Shown here piece after piece: positions 16,998 to 25,370 of a DNA stretch of 46,094 nt. A program made the position numbers and the translations under genes. The number at the start of each line of letters is the position of its first letter. Positions within the stretch are counted from its first letter, which is position 1. The notes below the pieces were generated by a model. That model did not search any database. It saw only the letters and a list, made by a program, of their open reading frames with translations, and was not told the DNA's origin. Source of the stretch: Nocardia carnea (GTDB taxonomy: Bacteria; Actinomycetota; Actinomycetes; Mycobacteriales; Mycobacteriaceae); the NCBI RefSeq assembly GCF_029869215.1, contig NZ_JARWPM010000374.1, positions 1 through 46,094 of the forward strand, given 5' to 3'.

Positions 16998-17432
16998 TCA
17001 GATCGGTGCGGTGAGTTCTAGCTGGATGCCGTCGGGATCGTCGAAGGAAAGAATCGCTATCCCGAACTGTTCCATTTCGATGATCTGTCCGTGGGGCACC
17101 GCGGCCGCGTCCAGCCGGGCAGCCGCATCGACGAGGTCTTCGCGGGTGCCGACCGTGAAACTGAGGTGGTCGAGACCCACCCGGTCGGGGTCGAACCGGT
17201 CGGTTGCCGCGGCGACCGGGCGCAGACCCAGCAGCATGCCGTTCGCCTGGAAAACGACGCCGCCGTAGAGGGCGAACGGGTCGGTGCGGACAGCCGGATC
17301 CGCGGAGTCACCGGAGGATTCGGCGGCCACTGGGAATCCGAGCACTTCGGCGTAGAAGCGGCGGGAACGCTCGATATCGGTAACGGTCAAGCGAATGTGA
17401 TGGGTTCCGGCGGTCGGGACAAGCGGTGGCAT
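16998..17432 (-). CDS. VOC (glyoxalase/bleomycin-resistance fold) family protein
   Basis: 144 residues in two beta-alpha-beta-beta-beta modules. THHIRLTVTDIERSRRFYAEVLGFPV opens the first and GLDHLSFTVGTREDLVDAAARLDAA the second. EMEQFGIAILSFDDPDGIQLELT ends it with the usual metal-ligand Glu. Potential metal ligands are the His after TH, the His in LDHL and the final Glu. Members include lyases, dioxygenases and binding proteins; the role here is unknown. ATG 17432 follows CGGAGCC. A GlxA-type regulator lies divergently 127 nt away and may control it. Confidence 0.85.
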   Translation of the reverse strand: MPPLVPTAGTHHIRLTVTDIERSRRFYAEVLGFPVAAESSGDSADPAVRTDPFALYGGVVFQANGMLLGLRPVAAATDRFDPDRVGLDHLSFTVGTREDLVDAAARLDAAAVPHGQIIEMEQFGIAILSFDDPDGIQLELTAPI

Positions 17433-17559
17433 ATGTGAGGCTCCGGGTCGCGGCGATTTCGTCCGGGGTGTGCCCCCGGCCGAGTGGATGAACTGACAGT
17501 AGGGCGGCAATATGCGCGTTTGAAGTGTCGGATACGACATCTTCGGTACTGTTTCCGAC

Positions 17560-18552
17560 ATGGACATCGCAGTTTTCGCCATGGACGGTGTCGCCGATTT
17601 CGGGCTCGCGGCGGTTCTGGAGACATTCGCCCTCGCCAACCGGCTCCGGGACACGCTCGCGACGCCGCCTCCTCCGTGGCGGGTCTCCACCGTGTCGACA
17701 GGCAGCAGTGTCCGATCCGCCGGCGGCTACACCGTGCCGACAGTGGCCCTGGCGGACCGTCCGGACAGCGCGGACGGATCGGCCGGCGGCGGGGTGCTGA
17801 TAGTGCCTGCCTTGGGCGTCGGTGAACCGCAGGAACTCATCGCCCACGTATCGGGCGCCGGGAGCCGGCCGATACTGGAAGGGATCGAGCGGGCCCACCA
17901 TTCCGGAATGCAGGTCGCGGGCGCCTGCGCCGGTACGTTCTATCTCGCCGAAGCCGGTGTGCTCGATGGATTGCAGGCGACGACGAGCTGGTGGCTCGGT
18001 CCTGCCTTCCGCAAACGGTACCCGGCGGTCGACCTGGACGAGAGCCTGGTCGTGTGCCGAACCGCCACCGCGGTCACGGCCGGTGCCTATCTCGCCCACG
18101 TCGACCTGGCATTGGCGTTGATCCGCGCGGTGAGTCCCGCCGTGGCCGAGCAGGCTGCGCGGCGGCTGGTGCTGGGAAGTGCACGTGCCCAGGCAGGCCA
18201 TATCGTTCCCGAGGTGATGGCCCGGGGTAATTCGCTGATCGCGGACTTCGAACGCTGGGTTCGGCGCAATATCGGCGAACAGTTCCGCATCTCGGCCGCT
18301 GCACAGCAACTCGGCGTCACCGAACGAACGCTGCAACGGGCTACCCATGCCGAACTGGGCATGTCGCCCCGTGATTTCGTGCACGATATCCGCATCGAAC
18401 ACGCGGCGCAGCTGCTGCGGACGACGTCGCTTCCGCTGGAGGCTGTGGCCACCCGGGTGGGATACCTCAACGCGGGTACGTTGCGTAACCTGGTCCGCCG
18501 CAGGCGGAGCATGAGCATCACCGAACTCCGCGCTATTTCCAGCGCATGGTGA
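17560..18552 (+). CDS. GlxA family transcriptional regulator (DJ-1/PfpI domain plus AraC HTH)
   Basis: 330 residues. Residues 1-185 form a DJ-1/PfpI-like amidotransferase fold (IAVFAMDGVADFGLAAVLE at the start, VAGACAGTFYLAEAGVLDG around the nucleophile-elbow Cys). Residues about 225-325 are an AraC-type double HTH (FRISAAAQQLGVTERTLQRA and LEAVATRVGYLNAGTLRNLV). Such proteins are regulators; the ligand is unknown. The adjacent divergent VOC gene is the natural target. ATG 17560 has no strong ribosome site. Confidence 0.9.
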   Translation: MDIAVFAMDGVADFGLAAVLETFALANRLRDTLATPPPPWRVSTVSTGSSVRSAGGYTVPTVALADRPDSADGSAGGGVLIVPALGVGEPQELIAHVSGAGSRPILEGIERAHHSGMQVAGACAGTFYLAEAGVLDGLQATTSWWLGPAFRKRYPAVDLDESLVVCRTATAVTAGAYLAHVDLALALIRAVSPAVAEQAARRLVLGSARAQAGHIVPEVMARGNSLIADFERWVRRNIGEQFRISAAAQQLGVTERTLQRATHAELGMSPRDFVHDIRIEHAAQLLRTTSLPLEAVATRVGYLNAGTLRNLVRRRRSMSITELRAISSAW

Positions 18553-18680
18553 CCGGCGTTCCGCGAATTCGGGGTGTTGCGTAGTTGCGGACGGAAACCG
18601 GCCTGATCCACCAGTACGTTGGCCTTCGTGAGTGAAACCCGGAAGCGCACGGGTGTCCGTACCGCAGCGGCGGGCGCCTG

Positions 18681-19310
18681 ATGGCAGACAAGACCGACTT
18701 CAAGAAAACCCTCGACTCCTATCAGGCGAAACGCGGCCACTTCCGGATTGTCGAGGTTCCGCAGTTGCAGTACCTCATGATCGACGGCCACGGCGACCCC
18801 AATACGTCACCGGTCTTCGCCGAGGCGGTCGAGGCGCTGTACCCGGTGGCCTACAAGCTGAAGTTCGCCAGTAAACGCGACCTCGGCCGCGACTACGTCG
18901 TGATGCCGCTGGAAGGGCTGTGGTGGGCCGAGGAGATGGACTCCTTCACCGCGGCCCGGGACAAATCACGGTGGGACTGGACGCTGCTGATCATGACCCC
19001 GGAATGGATCGACCGGGAGATGTTCACCGCCGCCGTCGAACAGGCCGGTGCGAAGAACCGCCCGGCACGGCTGGCCGAGGTCCGGCTGGAGTCGCTGTCC
19101 GAGGGCCGCTGTGTGCAGACCCTGCACCTCGGCTCGTTCGACGACGAAGCCGAGGTGCTCGCCCGTATGCATCACGAATTCATCCCCGGCCACGGGCTGC
19201 GCATGACCGGCCGCCATCACGAGATCTACCTCAGCGACTTCCGCCGGGTCGCACCGGAGAAACAGCGGACGATCCTGCGGCAGCCGGTCGGGGACCGAAC
19301 GGACGGTTGA
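18681..19310 (+). CDS. GyrI-like small-molecule-binding domain protein
   Basis: 209 residues. KTLDSYQAKRGHFRIVEVPQ, then YLMIDGHGDPN, VAYKLKFASKR, DYVVMPLEGLWW and the C-terminal HHEIYLSDFRRVAPEK are the pattern of the stand-alone GyrI-like (SRPBCC-unrelated, BmrR-C-terminal-like) proteins. These bind or hydrolyse hydrophobic small molecules. It has no DNA-binding domain. ATG 18681 has only a weak site (GGCGCCTG). It meets the old yellow enzyme gene tail to tail with 6 nt between. Confidence 0.85.
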   Translation: MADKTDFKKTLDSYQAKRGHFRIVEVPQLQYLMIDGHGDPNTSPVFAEAVEALYPVAYKLKFASKRDLGRDYVVMPLEGLWWAEEMDSFTAARDKSRWDWTLLIMTPEWIDREMFTAAVEQAGAKNRPARLAEVRLESLSEGRCVQTLHLGSFDDEAEVLARMHHEFIPGHGLRMTGRHHEIYLSDFRRVAPEKQRTILRQPVGDRTDG

Positions 19311-19316
19311 CCGGCT

Positions 19317-20420
19317 TCATGCCGCCGCAGCCGGGAGGATCGGATAGTCGGTGTAGCCCTCTGGGCCACCTACATACATCAGGTGTCCTTCACGTAGTTC
19401 GTTGAGCGAGGCGCCGATTCGCAAACGCCGTACCAGATCGGGGTTGGCGAGGAAGGCGCGGCCGAGGGCGATGAGGTCGGCGCCGGCGGCGAGGTGGCGC
19501 TCCGCTTCGGCTGTGATCGCGGCGGGATCACGGGTGGCGCCCGGCTGCGCCGGGTTGGCGAGAAGGACTCCGGGCCAGATATCCCGGAGCCGGTGCAGCA
19601 GCGGGTCCGCCGAATCGGTACGGACGATATGCAGGTAGGCGAGTCCGTGGCCGGCCAGCGCGGCGACGAGAGCCGGGTAGAGCGCGGCCGTATCCGTTTC
19701 CACTATCCCGTTCACGGGGTTGGCCGGCGAGATACGCACGCCCACCCGTTCGGCGCCGATCGCCGCCGCGACTGCTTCGACGACCTCGACCGTGAAACGG
19801 ATCCGGTTCCCGATCGGGCCACCGTAGGCGTCCGTGCGGCGATTGGTGTTTCCGGCCAGGAACTGGTGCAGCAGATAGCCGTTCGCGCTGTGCACCTCGA
19901 CACCGGCGAAACCGGCGGCGATCGCGTTGCGGGCTGCGGTGACGAAGTCCGCTGTAGTCGAACCGATTTCCCCCATCGACAACTCGTGTGGCCGCACCGC
20001 ATCCTGGCGGCCGGCCGGTGTGTGAATCGGCTCGGGAAGCGCGATCGGCGACGGCGCGACCGGCACCAGACCGCTGTTGGCGGGATGACCGACCCGCCCG
20101 CCGTGCTGCAATTGCAGGAACATGGCACCACCGGCCGCCGCCACCGCCTCGGTGACTCGCCGCCAGCCGGTGATGTGTGCGTCACGGTGGATACCGGGAA
20201 TATTGGCGTAGGTCTGACCCACCTGGTTCGGGGTGGCGGCTTCGGCGATGATCAGCCCGGCGGACGCGCGCTGGGCGTAATAGTTCACCATCAGATCGGA
20301 CGGGGTGCCGTCGGCTTCGGCGCGGTTGCGGGTGAGCGGCGCCATCACCAGTCGATGCGGGAGGTCGAGGCCGCCGAGCCGAGCCGGGGTGAATAGAAGG
20401 CGGGGTGCTGTGGTTGTCAT
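19317..20420 (-). CDS. Old yellow enzyme family alkene reductase
   Basis: 367 residues, an FMN TIM barrel. LFTPARLGGLDLPHRLVMAPLTRNRA opens it, FLQLQHGGRVGHP is the Gln/His region of strand 3, and EVHSANGYLLHQFL with TNRRTDAYGGPIGNR is the NemA-type signature. GADLIALGRAFLANPDL binds the phosphate. It reduces activated alkenes such as enones, maleimides or nitro esters with NAD(P)H. The start ATG lies about 7 nt after a MerR-type -10 box, so the message may be leaderless. A MerR regulator is divergent, which suggests induction by electrophiles. Confidence 0.93.
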   Translation of the reverse strand: MTTTAPRLLFTPARLGGLDLPHRLVMAPLTRNRAEADGTPSDLMVNYYAQRASAGLIIAEAATPNQVGQTYANIPGIHRDAHITGWRRVTEAVAAAGGAMFLQLQHGGRVGHPANSGLVPVAPSPIALPEPIHTPAGRQDAVRPHELSMGEIGSTTADFVTAARNAIAAGFAGVEVHSANGYLLHQFLAGNTNRRTDAYGGPIGNRIRFTVEVVEAVAAAIGAERVGVRISPANPVNGIVETDTAALYPALVAALAGHGLAYLHIVRTDSADPLLHRLRDIWPGVLLANPAQPGATRDPAAITAEAERHLAAGADLIALGRAFLANPDLVRRLRIGASLNELREGHLMYVGGPEGYTDYPILPAAAA

Positions 20421-20427
20421 ATCCGGA

Positions 20428-20458
20428 CGGTAAGACCTGACATTGATGTGAGGTTCAA
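20428..20458 (-). promoter_or_regulatory. MerR-type promoter of the alkene reductase gene
   Basis: On the minus strand TTGAAC (20458-20453) and TTACCG (20433-20428) are separated by 19 nt, the stretched spacer that MerR activators correct. The spacer contains the dyad ACCTGACAT-TG-ATGTGAGGT (20435-20454, one mismatch between arms). The expected start of transcription is at or just before ATG 20420. Confidence 0.7.
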
Positions 20459-20485
20459 GTCCGAGGAGGAAACTGCGAGGTAGGA

Positions 20486-20863
20486 ATGCGAATCGGAGAG
20501 CTTGCTCAGCGTACCGGCGTCAGCGAACGATCCCTGCGTTACTACGAGGAACAGGGGTTGTTGACCGCGCAGCGCACCCCGGGCGGCCATCGCGACTATC
20601 CGGAGCAGGCGGTCGACCGTGTCATCCATATCCAGGAGCTGTTCGCGGCCGGCCTGTGCAGTAAGAAAATCGTGCAGATTCTGCCCTGCATGCGTGATAC
20701 CGACGGCGGCGCCAACGAATCCGCCACACCCGCGCTCGTCGCCGAGCTGGAGGTCGAACGCGACCGGATCAACCGGATGATCGCCGATCTCGTGCGCTCC
20801 CGTGAGGTGCTCGACGAGGTGATCGAGCGGGCCGGCGCGGACCTCGTCGCCGCACCGGTATGA
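20486..20863 (+). CDS. MerR family transcriptional regulator
   Basis: 125 residues. The winged HTH is at the N-terminus (MRIGELAQRTGVSERSLRYYEEQGLL), followed by the second helix pair (DRVIHIQELFAAGLCSKKIVQIL) and a dimerising coiled coil (LEVERDRINRMIADLVRSREVLDEVI). Cys at LCSKK and LPCMRD could sense electrophiles or metal, but there is no classical metal loop. It is divergent from the alkene reductase and probably activates it. ATG 20486 lies about 8 nt after GCGAGGTAGG. Confidence 0.92.
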   Translation: MRIGELAQRTGVSERSLRYYEEQGLLTAQRTPGGHRDYPEQAVDRVIHIQELFAAGLCSKKIVQILPCMRDTDGGANESATPALVAELEVERDRINRMIADLVRSREVLDEVIERAGADLVAAPV

Positions 20864-20869
20864 CCGGCA

Positions 20870-20886
20870 GGCCGGGAACACCGGCC
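20870..20886. terminator. Short GC hairpin between merR and the membrane protein gene
   Basis: GGCCGG (20870-20875) and CCGGCC (20881-20886) form a 6-bp stem with a 5-nt loop between two convergent genes. There is no T tract. A weak terminator candidate for both strands. Confidence 0.35.
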
Positions 20887-20893
20887 GGCCCGG

Positions 20894-21241
20894 CTATGCG
20901 GCCAGCGGCCGCGGCGCAGATATCCGGCGGATCAGGAGTGCGGCCGTTGCGAGGTAGAGGGCGACGATCGCCAGATTCAGGATGCCCTGCGGGGTCTGGC
21001 CCTGATCGAACCGGTCCAGAGCGGCGATCGTGATAACGCCCGCGCCGAACAGGAATCCGGTGATCATGGCGGGCACCGCGATACGCGTCGGCAAGAAGGC
21101 GGCGGTGAGCAGTAACAGTGAGAACGTGAAGTCCGGAACCGCGTAGATATTGTCCGCCCGGTAGGCGGGGTCGGCGATGAGCAGGACGATCAGCCAGAGA
21201 CTGACCGGTACGGCGGCGACGCGGGCGAATACGACCGGCAT
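20894..21241 (-). CDS. Small four-helix membrane protein
   Basis: 115 residues, family not recognised. Hydrophobic segments: about 8-24 (AAVPVSLWLIVLLIA), 36-52 (VPDFTFSLLLLTAAFL), 55-75 (IAVPAMITGFLFGAGVITIAA) and 86-105 (ILNLAIVALYLATAALLI). It is an integral membrane protein with short loops. ATG 21241 follows GAGGAGCGCAC. It is convergent with the MerR gene and divergent from the iron-sulfur protein gene. Confidence 0.78.
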   Translation of the reverse strand: MPVVFARVAAVPVSLWLIVLLIADPAYRADNIYAVPDFTFSLLLLTAAFLPTRIAVPAMITGFLFGAGVITIAALDRFDQGQTPQGILNLAIVALYLATAALLIRRISAPRPLAA

Positions 21242-21447
21242 GTGCGCTCCTCGGCAAGCCGAAACAGGGATGGTTCCAGAATTACCGAACTCCGCCGTGC
21301 CCGCAACGCAGCCTTCGGATCCGGAACCATATCCGGCTCAGGACGGGACCGGCCGGAAGGGCGCTCGGCCGCGCGATGAGTTTCGCCGTCTCACGGTGTC
21401 CATACCCTATGAGGCCCGTGCTGGTCTCGGACGGATCAGGAGGACCT

Positions 21448-22557
21448 ATGTCGACCATGGACCCAGAACCCTCGACACGGCCGCGGCTGGCCGACCACCC
21501 CACTGTCAAGAAAGTCACCGGACAATCACGCACAGCCCCGGAACCCGTGCTGACGGCCGCTGAGTTGCAGCGGATATGCCTGGATGCGGGCGCCGACGAT
21601 GTGGGATTCGTGGCGGTCGACGATCAGCGGGTGACCGAAGAATTGGAGCATGCCCGGGGAATCCTGCCCACGGCACGCACGTTCGTCTCCTTCTGCGTGC
21701 GGATGAATCGCGACAACCTGCGCAGCCCCATGCGCAGCCTTGCCAATACCGAGTTCAACCACGCCGACGACGACACCAACGAAGTCGCGCGCCGCATCAC
21801 CCGGGCGCTGCAGGACGCCGGCTACCGCGCGGTCTACCCGTCGCCGGGATACCCGATGGAGGTCGAGCAGTTCCCCGGGCGGGTCTGGGTGATCGCGCAC
21901 AAGGTGATCGCCGAAGCGGCGGGCCTGGGTGTTATGGGAATACACCGCAATGTGATTCACCCGAAGTTCGGGAATTTCATTCTGCTGGGCACCGTGGTCA
22001 CCGATGCCGTGGTCGACGAACACAGCGCCGCGCTGGACTTCAATCCGTGCCTCGAATGCAAACTGTGCATCTCCGCCTGCCCGGTGGGAGCCATCACCGA
22101 GAACGACGGATTCGACTTCCAGGCGTGCTACACGCACAACTACCGGGAATTCATGGGCGGCTTCACCGACTGGGCCGAAACCGTGGCCGACAGCGGCAGC
22201 CGCGACGAATACCGCAAGCGCGTGACCACCGGCGAATCGTTCTCGATGTGGCAGAGCCTGTCGTTCAAACCCAACTACAAGGCCGGATACTGTATGGCCG
22301 TGTGTCCGGCGGGGGAGGATGTCATCGGCGCCTTCATCGATGATCGGAAAGGCCATCTCAACGAGGTGGTGCGCCCATTGCAGAACAAAGCCGAAACGGT
22401 CTATGTCCTGCCCGGATCGGCCGCGGAAGAGCATGTCACGCGGCGGTTTCCGAGCAAAACCCCGAAACCGGTGACGAACGGTTTTCCGGACGAGGTCAAC
22501 ACCCTGCTCGATCAGATCGGCCCCCGCCCGCGTCCCCGGAACGATTCGGACGAGTAG
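21448..22557 (+). CDS. 4Fe-4S protein resembling the QueG/reductive-dehalogenase iron-sulfur domain
   Basis: 369 residues. The centre has CLECKLCISACPVGAITEN, a ferredoxin-type ligand set. GYCMAVCPAGEDVIGAF near residue 285 gives the CxxxCP partner, so two clusters are possible. The N-terminal half (LQRICLDAGADDVGFVAVDD) resembles the region before the iron-sulfur domain in epoxyqueuosine reductase and reductive dehalogenases, but no twin-Arg signal is present. Cofactor and substrate are unknown; a soluble corrinoid- or flavin-linked oxidoreductase is possible. ATG 21448 has AGGAGG 5 nt before it. A 10-bp inverted repeat follows the stop. Confidence 0.8.
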   Translation: MSTMDPEPSTRPRLADHPTVKKVTGQSRTAPEPVLTAAELQRICLDAGADDVGFVAVDDQRVTEELEHARGILPTARTFVSFCVRMNRDNLRSPMRSLANTEFNHADDDTNEVARRITRALQDAGYRAVYPSPGYPMEVEQFPGRVWVIAHKVIAEAAGLGVMGIHRNVIHPKFGNFILLGTVVTDAVVDEHSAALDFNPCLECKLCISACPVGAITENDGFDFQACYTHNYREFMGGFTDWAETVADSGSRDEYRKRVTTGESFSMWQSLSFKPNYKAGYCMAVCPAGEDVIGAFIDDRKGHLNEVVRPLQNKAETVYVLPGSAAEEHVTRRFPSKTPKPVTNGFPDEVNTLLDQIGPRPRPRNDSDE

Positions 22558-22560
22558 AAC

Positions 22561-22605
22561 CGGGCCGGCCGGAAGCTATCCGGAGCAGCGTGGACGGCCG
22601 GCCCG
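22561..22605. terminator. Inverted repeat between the iron-sulfur and HxlR genes
   Basis: CGGGCCGGCC (22561-22570) is the exact reverse complement of GGCCGGCCCG (22596-22605), with a 25-nt loop. It directly follows a stop codon and lies between convergent genes, which fits a terminator without a T tract. Confidence 0.45.
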
Positions 22606-22683
22606 TCCAGCATGCCGCCGGTGCGCCCGGCGGCTACCGGCCGCATCCGGGTAGCGGGAGACGATCGGCAGGACCCGGTTCTC

Positions 22684-23133
22684 CTACGGTGCCGGGTTCC
22701 GTCGGACCGGTCCGGTCACCGCGTGCGCGAGGTCATGGCTCGCGGCCGCGGCCGGTGCCGTGTCCGGTTGCCTCGTTTCGGCCGGTGGATGCACACGTGT
22801 CGCGCCGATCCGTTCGATATGCTCGCGCCCCCACGCCCCGAGCGGTTCCAGGGCGGTGTTGAGCGACCGGCCGAGACCGGTGAGGCGGTATTCGACCCGC
22901 GGTGGCACTTCCGGATACACCCGGCGCTCGATGAGGCCGTCTTCTTCCAGTTCCCGTAACTGCTGGATCAGCATTTTCTCCGAGACGCCGGGAAGCCCGC
23001 GGCGTAGTTCGCCGAACCGGCGCACCCCGTAGTTCTCGAGTTCCCACAGGATCAGGCCTTTCCATTTGCCGCTGATGACATCCATGGCGGCGTCGATCCC
23101 ACAGAAGTACGGCCCGAATCTCTTCGCACCCAT
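22684..23133 (-). CDS. HxlR family transcriptional regulator
   Basis: 149 residues with the HxlR winged HTH: CGIDAAMDVISGKWKGLILWEL, FGELRRGLPGVSEKMLIQQL, then RRVYPEVPPRVEYRLTGLGRSL. The Cys near the N-terminus is the position used for thiol sensing in some members. The tail after about residue 105 is Ala/Pro-rich. ATG 23133 has CCGGAGG 4 nt upstream; a GTG at 23154 is less well placed. It is divergent from the imine-reductase-like gene, and a palindrome between them is the probable operator. Confidence 0.88.
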   Translation of the reverse strand: MGAKRFGPYFCGIDAAMDVISGKWKGLILWELENYGVRRFGELRRGLPGVSEKMLIQQLRELEEDGLIERRVYPEVPPRVEYRLTGLGRSLNTALEPLGAWGREHIERIGATRVHPPAETRQPDTAPAAAASHDLAHAVTGPVRRNPAP

Positions 23134-23186
23134 ATAGGCCTCCGGCCTGCTCACATACGTTGCGGTTAGTACCCCACCGAATAGTA

Positions 23187-23198
23187 GGTACTTGTACC
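23187..23198. promoter_or_regulatory. Palindromic operator between hxlR-type and imine-reductase-like genes
   Basis: GGTACTTGTACC has perfect 5-nt arms around TT. GTAC-TTGTAC elements are typical of HxlR-family operators. It lies 54 nt before the HxlR start and 85 nt before ATG 23283, so it can serve both promoters. Confidence 0.55.
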
Positions 23199-23282
23199 GA
23201 CACCCGGCGTCGGCGAATGTTGGTCCCGGCGCGCCCAGCTCGAGTTCACCGAAATCAACGCTTCAGTAAGGAGTCGGCGGAT

Positions 23283-24164
23283 ATGACCGCAAACGAGCAG
23301 ACAACCGTGGCCGTGCTCGGCCTCGGACCGATGGGCCGGGCCATCGCCGCGACCCTCGTCAAGTCTGGCAATCGCACACTCGTATGGAACCGTACGCCCG
23401 GAAAGGACACCGATCTCGTCGCGCTGGGTGCGGAGAGCGCGCCGGAACCGGCGGCTGCCATCGCCCCGGCCGATCTGGTGATCGCCGTACTCAGCGACCA
23501 CGCCTCGGTGCACGCGGTCTTCGATCCGGTCGCCGGCCGGCTGCCGGGTAAGACCCTGGTCAACCTCACCAGCACCGCGCCGGAGGATTCCCGCGAACTC
23601 GGTCGCTGGGCGGCCGGCCACGGTATCGACTACCTCGACGGCGGCATCATGGCGGTTCCGCCGATGATCGGCGGCCCGGGCGCCTCCATCCTCTACAGCG
23701 GCTCCGCGGCCGGCTACGAGCGATACCGTGCGGATTTCGAAAAACTCGCCACCGCGGAATACTTCGGCGACGACCCCGGAACCGCGGCGTTGTACGATTT
23801 CGCGCTGCTTGCCGGTATGTACGCCATGTTCACCGGCTTCTTCCACGGCGCCGCCATGGTGCGTTCGGCCGGTGTCAGTGCTTCATCGTTCGCTCCCCGG
23901 GCCGCCGCCTATGTCACCGCTATGGCCGAGCTGATACCGGCCTACGCGGAGGTCATCGACAGCGGCGACTACACCGACGACGTACAGCCCGCGAAATTCC
24001 ACAAACCGGCCTTCGACGCGATAGTCCGCGCCAGCCGCGACGCCGGCGTCGCCCTGGATATCGTCGGACCGATCAAGAACCTCATCGACCGCATGATCGC
24101 CGACGGCCGGGCCGGAATGGGTCTGGAGCGGATCGTGGAGGAGCTGGCCGGCGCGCATCCGTAG
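23283..24164 (+). CDS. NAD(P)-dependent imine reductase-like / beta-hydroxyacid dehydrogenase family protein
   Basis: 293 residues. The N-terminal Rossmann fold has VLGLGPMGRAIAATL and the NADPH-binding VWNRTP. DYLDGGIMAVPPMIGGPGASILYSG and the C-terminal helical dimerisation domain match the imine reductase group, in which the Lys of hydroxyacid dehydrogenases is missing. Such enzymes reduce cyclic imines or related carbonyl compounds. AAGGAG lies 9 nt upstream of ATG 23283. Control by the divergent HxlR protein is likely. Confidence 0.87.
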   Translation: MTANEQTTVAVLGLGPMGRAIAATLVKSGNRTLVWNRTPGKDTDLVALGAESAPEPAAAIAPADLVIAVLSDHASVHAVFDPVAGRLPGKTLVNLTSTAPEDSRELGRWAAGHGIDYLDGGIMAVPPMIGGPGASILYSGSAAGYERYRADFEKLATAEYFGDDPGTAALYDFALLAGMYAMFTGFFHGAAMVRSAGVSASSFAPRAAAYVTAMAELIPAYAEVIDSGDYTDDVQPAKFHKPAFDAIVRASRDAGVALDIVGPIKNLIDRMIADGRAGMGLERIVEELAGAHP

Positions 24165-24191
24165 TGCGCGGTCGATGCCCGCTACCGGCGC

Positions 24192-24244
24192 GGGCCGGAC
24201 CGGTCGGGCCGTGCGAACCGCGCGGTTGCTTCCCGGTCCGGCCC
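24192..24244. terminator. Long inverted repeat between convergent genes
   Basis: GGGCCGGACCGG (24192-24203) and CCGGTCCGGCCC (24233-24244) form a perfect 12-bp stem. The loop contains the inner palindrome AACCGCGCGGTT (24216-24227). It lies between the convergent imine-reductase-like and NTF2-like genes, so it is a probable bidirectional terminator. Confidence 0.55.
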
Positions 24245-24261
24245 CGCCGGCGGGCCCCGGC

Positions 24262-24723
24262 CTACTCGAGCGGAATATCCACGTCGTTTTCGTTTTCGGC
24301 GCGTGGACCGCGGATCCTTCGGTCGGTTTCGGCTATCGCGACATCGTTGATGCTCGCTTCCCGGCGCCGCATCAGGCCGTGCTCGTCGAACTCCCACAGT
24401 TCGTTGCCGTAGCTGCGCCACCAGCTGCCCGCGGTGTCGTGCCATTCGTACTGGAAGCGGACAGCGATACGGTTCTCGCCGAAGCTCCACAGGCTCTTGC
24501 GGAGTGCGTAGTCGAGCTCCCGCTCCCATTTGGCGGTGAGGAACTCGACGATCTCGGCTCGTCCGGTGACGAACTGTTCGCGATTGCGCCACACCGAGTC
24601 GGGCGTGTAGGCGAGGGCCACCCGTTGCGGGTCGCGGGTATTCCACGCGGCCTCGGCGGCGCGGACCTTCTGGAGGGCGGTCGCCGCGGTGAACGGAGGA
24701 CACGGGGGTCGGCTATCGGTCAT
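24262..24723 (-). CDS. Nuclear transport factor 2-like protein (DUF1348 family)
   Basis: 153 residues with the SnoaL/NTF2-like cone fold of the DUF1348 family: [55 protein letters not shown] and [19 protein letters not shown] are its hallmark strings. Function in this family is unproven. ATG 24723 follows AGAGAGG. It is the third gene of a set with the DsrE-like and flavin-binding proteins, 30 nt after the latter, and shares their probable TetR control. Confidence 0.9.
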   Translation of the reverse strand: MTDSRPPCPPFTAATALQKVRAAEAAWNTRDPQRVALAYTPDSVWRNREQFVTGRAEIVEFLTAKWERELDYALRKSLWSFGENRIAVRFQYEWHDTAGSWWRSYGNELWEFDEHGLMRRREASINDVAIAETDRRIRGPRAENENDVDIPLE

Positions 24724-24753
24724 CAGAACCTCTCTGGTGTGGACAGGGGCCGG

Positions 24754-25368
24754 TCAGGACGGCGATCGACCGGCTGCGGCCCGGTGAGCGGCGAGCTCCG
24801 CCTCGAGCCGGTCGATACGTTCTCGCAGCGGTGCGGTGGCGGCCCGCATCTCGTCCACGGTGAAGCGCGGGGTGATGTATTTGGGGCAGTTCCAGTCGAA
24901 GGCCACCACTTCGACGGTCATGATGCCTTCGAGACGGCCCGCAGGGTGGAGTCGTTCGAGCACTTCCGGTGCGGGATCCGGATCGAACCGGGCGTGGCCG
25001 AGTATCTTGAGCCGCTTCCTGTTCGGATAGTCCACGGCGATGATCGCGACGCGGTCGTCGTGGTCGAGATGCCCGGCGGTGATGAACTGGCGGTTGCCGG
25101 TGCTCTCCGCCCACACCAATTGCGTCGGGCCGGTGACGTTCACGAAGCCGGGCGGGCCGCCGCGGTGTTGCACATACGGCCAGCCGTTGGCGCCGGTGGA
25201 GGCGATGTAGAAACTGTCGCGGCGCTGCAGGAATTCGGCTTCCGCCGCGCCCAGGCCGGTGGGCACGGGCGCGGCGGAAAGCGCGTGTTCGTAGCGGTCG
25301 AATGAGCCTTTCCGGCGCTGGTGCGCCTGCTCCTCCGCTCCGAAGGTGAGCGCGAAGAAATGCTCCAT
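24754..25368 (-). CDS. Pyridoxamine 5'-phosphate oxidase-like flavin-binding protein
   Basis: 204 residues. FYIASTGANGWPYVQHRGGPPGF, FITAGHLDHDDRVAIIAVDY and LKILGHARF form the split-barrel flavin-binding fold of the PNPOx-like family (general stress or nitroreductase-type group). A C-terminal coiled coil (MRAATAPLRERIDRLEAELAAH) extends it. It probably binds FMN or F420; the substrate is unknown. ATG 25368 lies 2 nt after the stop of the DsrE-like gene, so the two are coupled. The longer open frame upstream lies inside that gene. Confidence 0.85.
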   Translation of the reverse strand: MEHFFALTFGAEEQAHQRRKGSFDRYEHALSAAPVPTGLGAAEAEFLQRRDSFYIASTGANGWPYVQHRGGPPGFVNVTGPTQLVWAESTGNRQFITAGHLDHDDRVAIIAVDYPNRKRLKILGHARFDPDPAPEVLERLHPAGRLEGIMTVEVVAFDWNCPKYITPRFTVDEMRAATAPLRERIDRLEAELAAHRAAAGRSPS

Positions 25369-25370
25369 GG

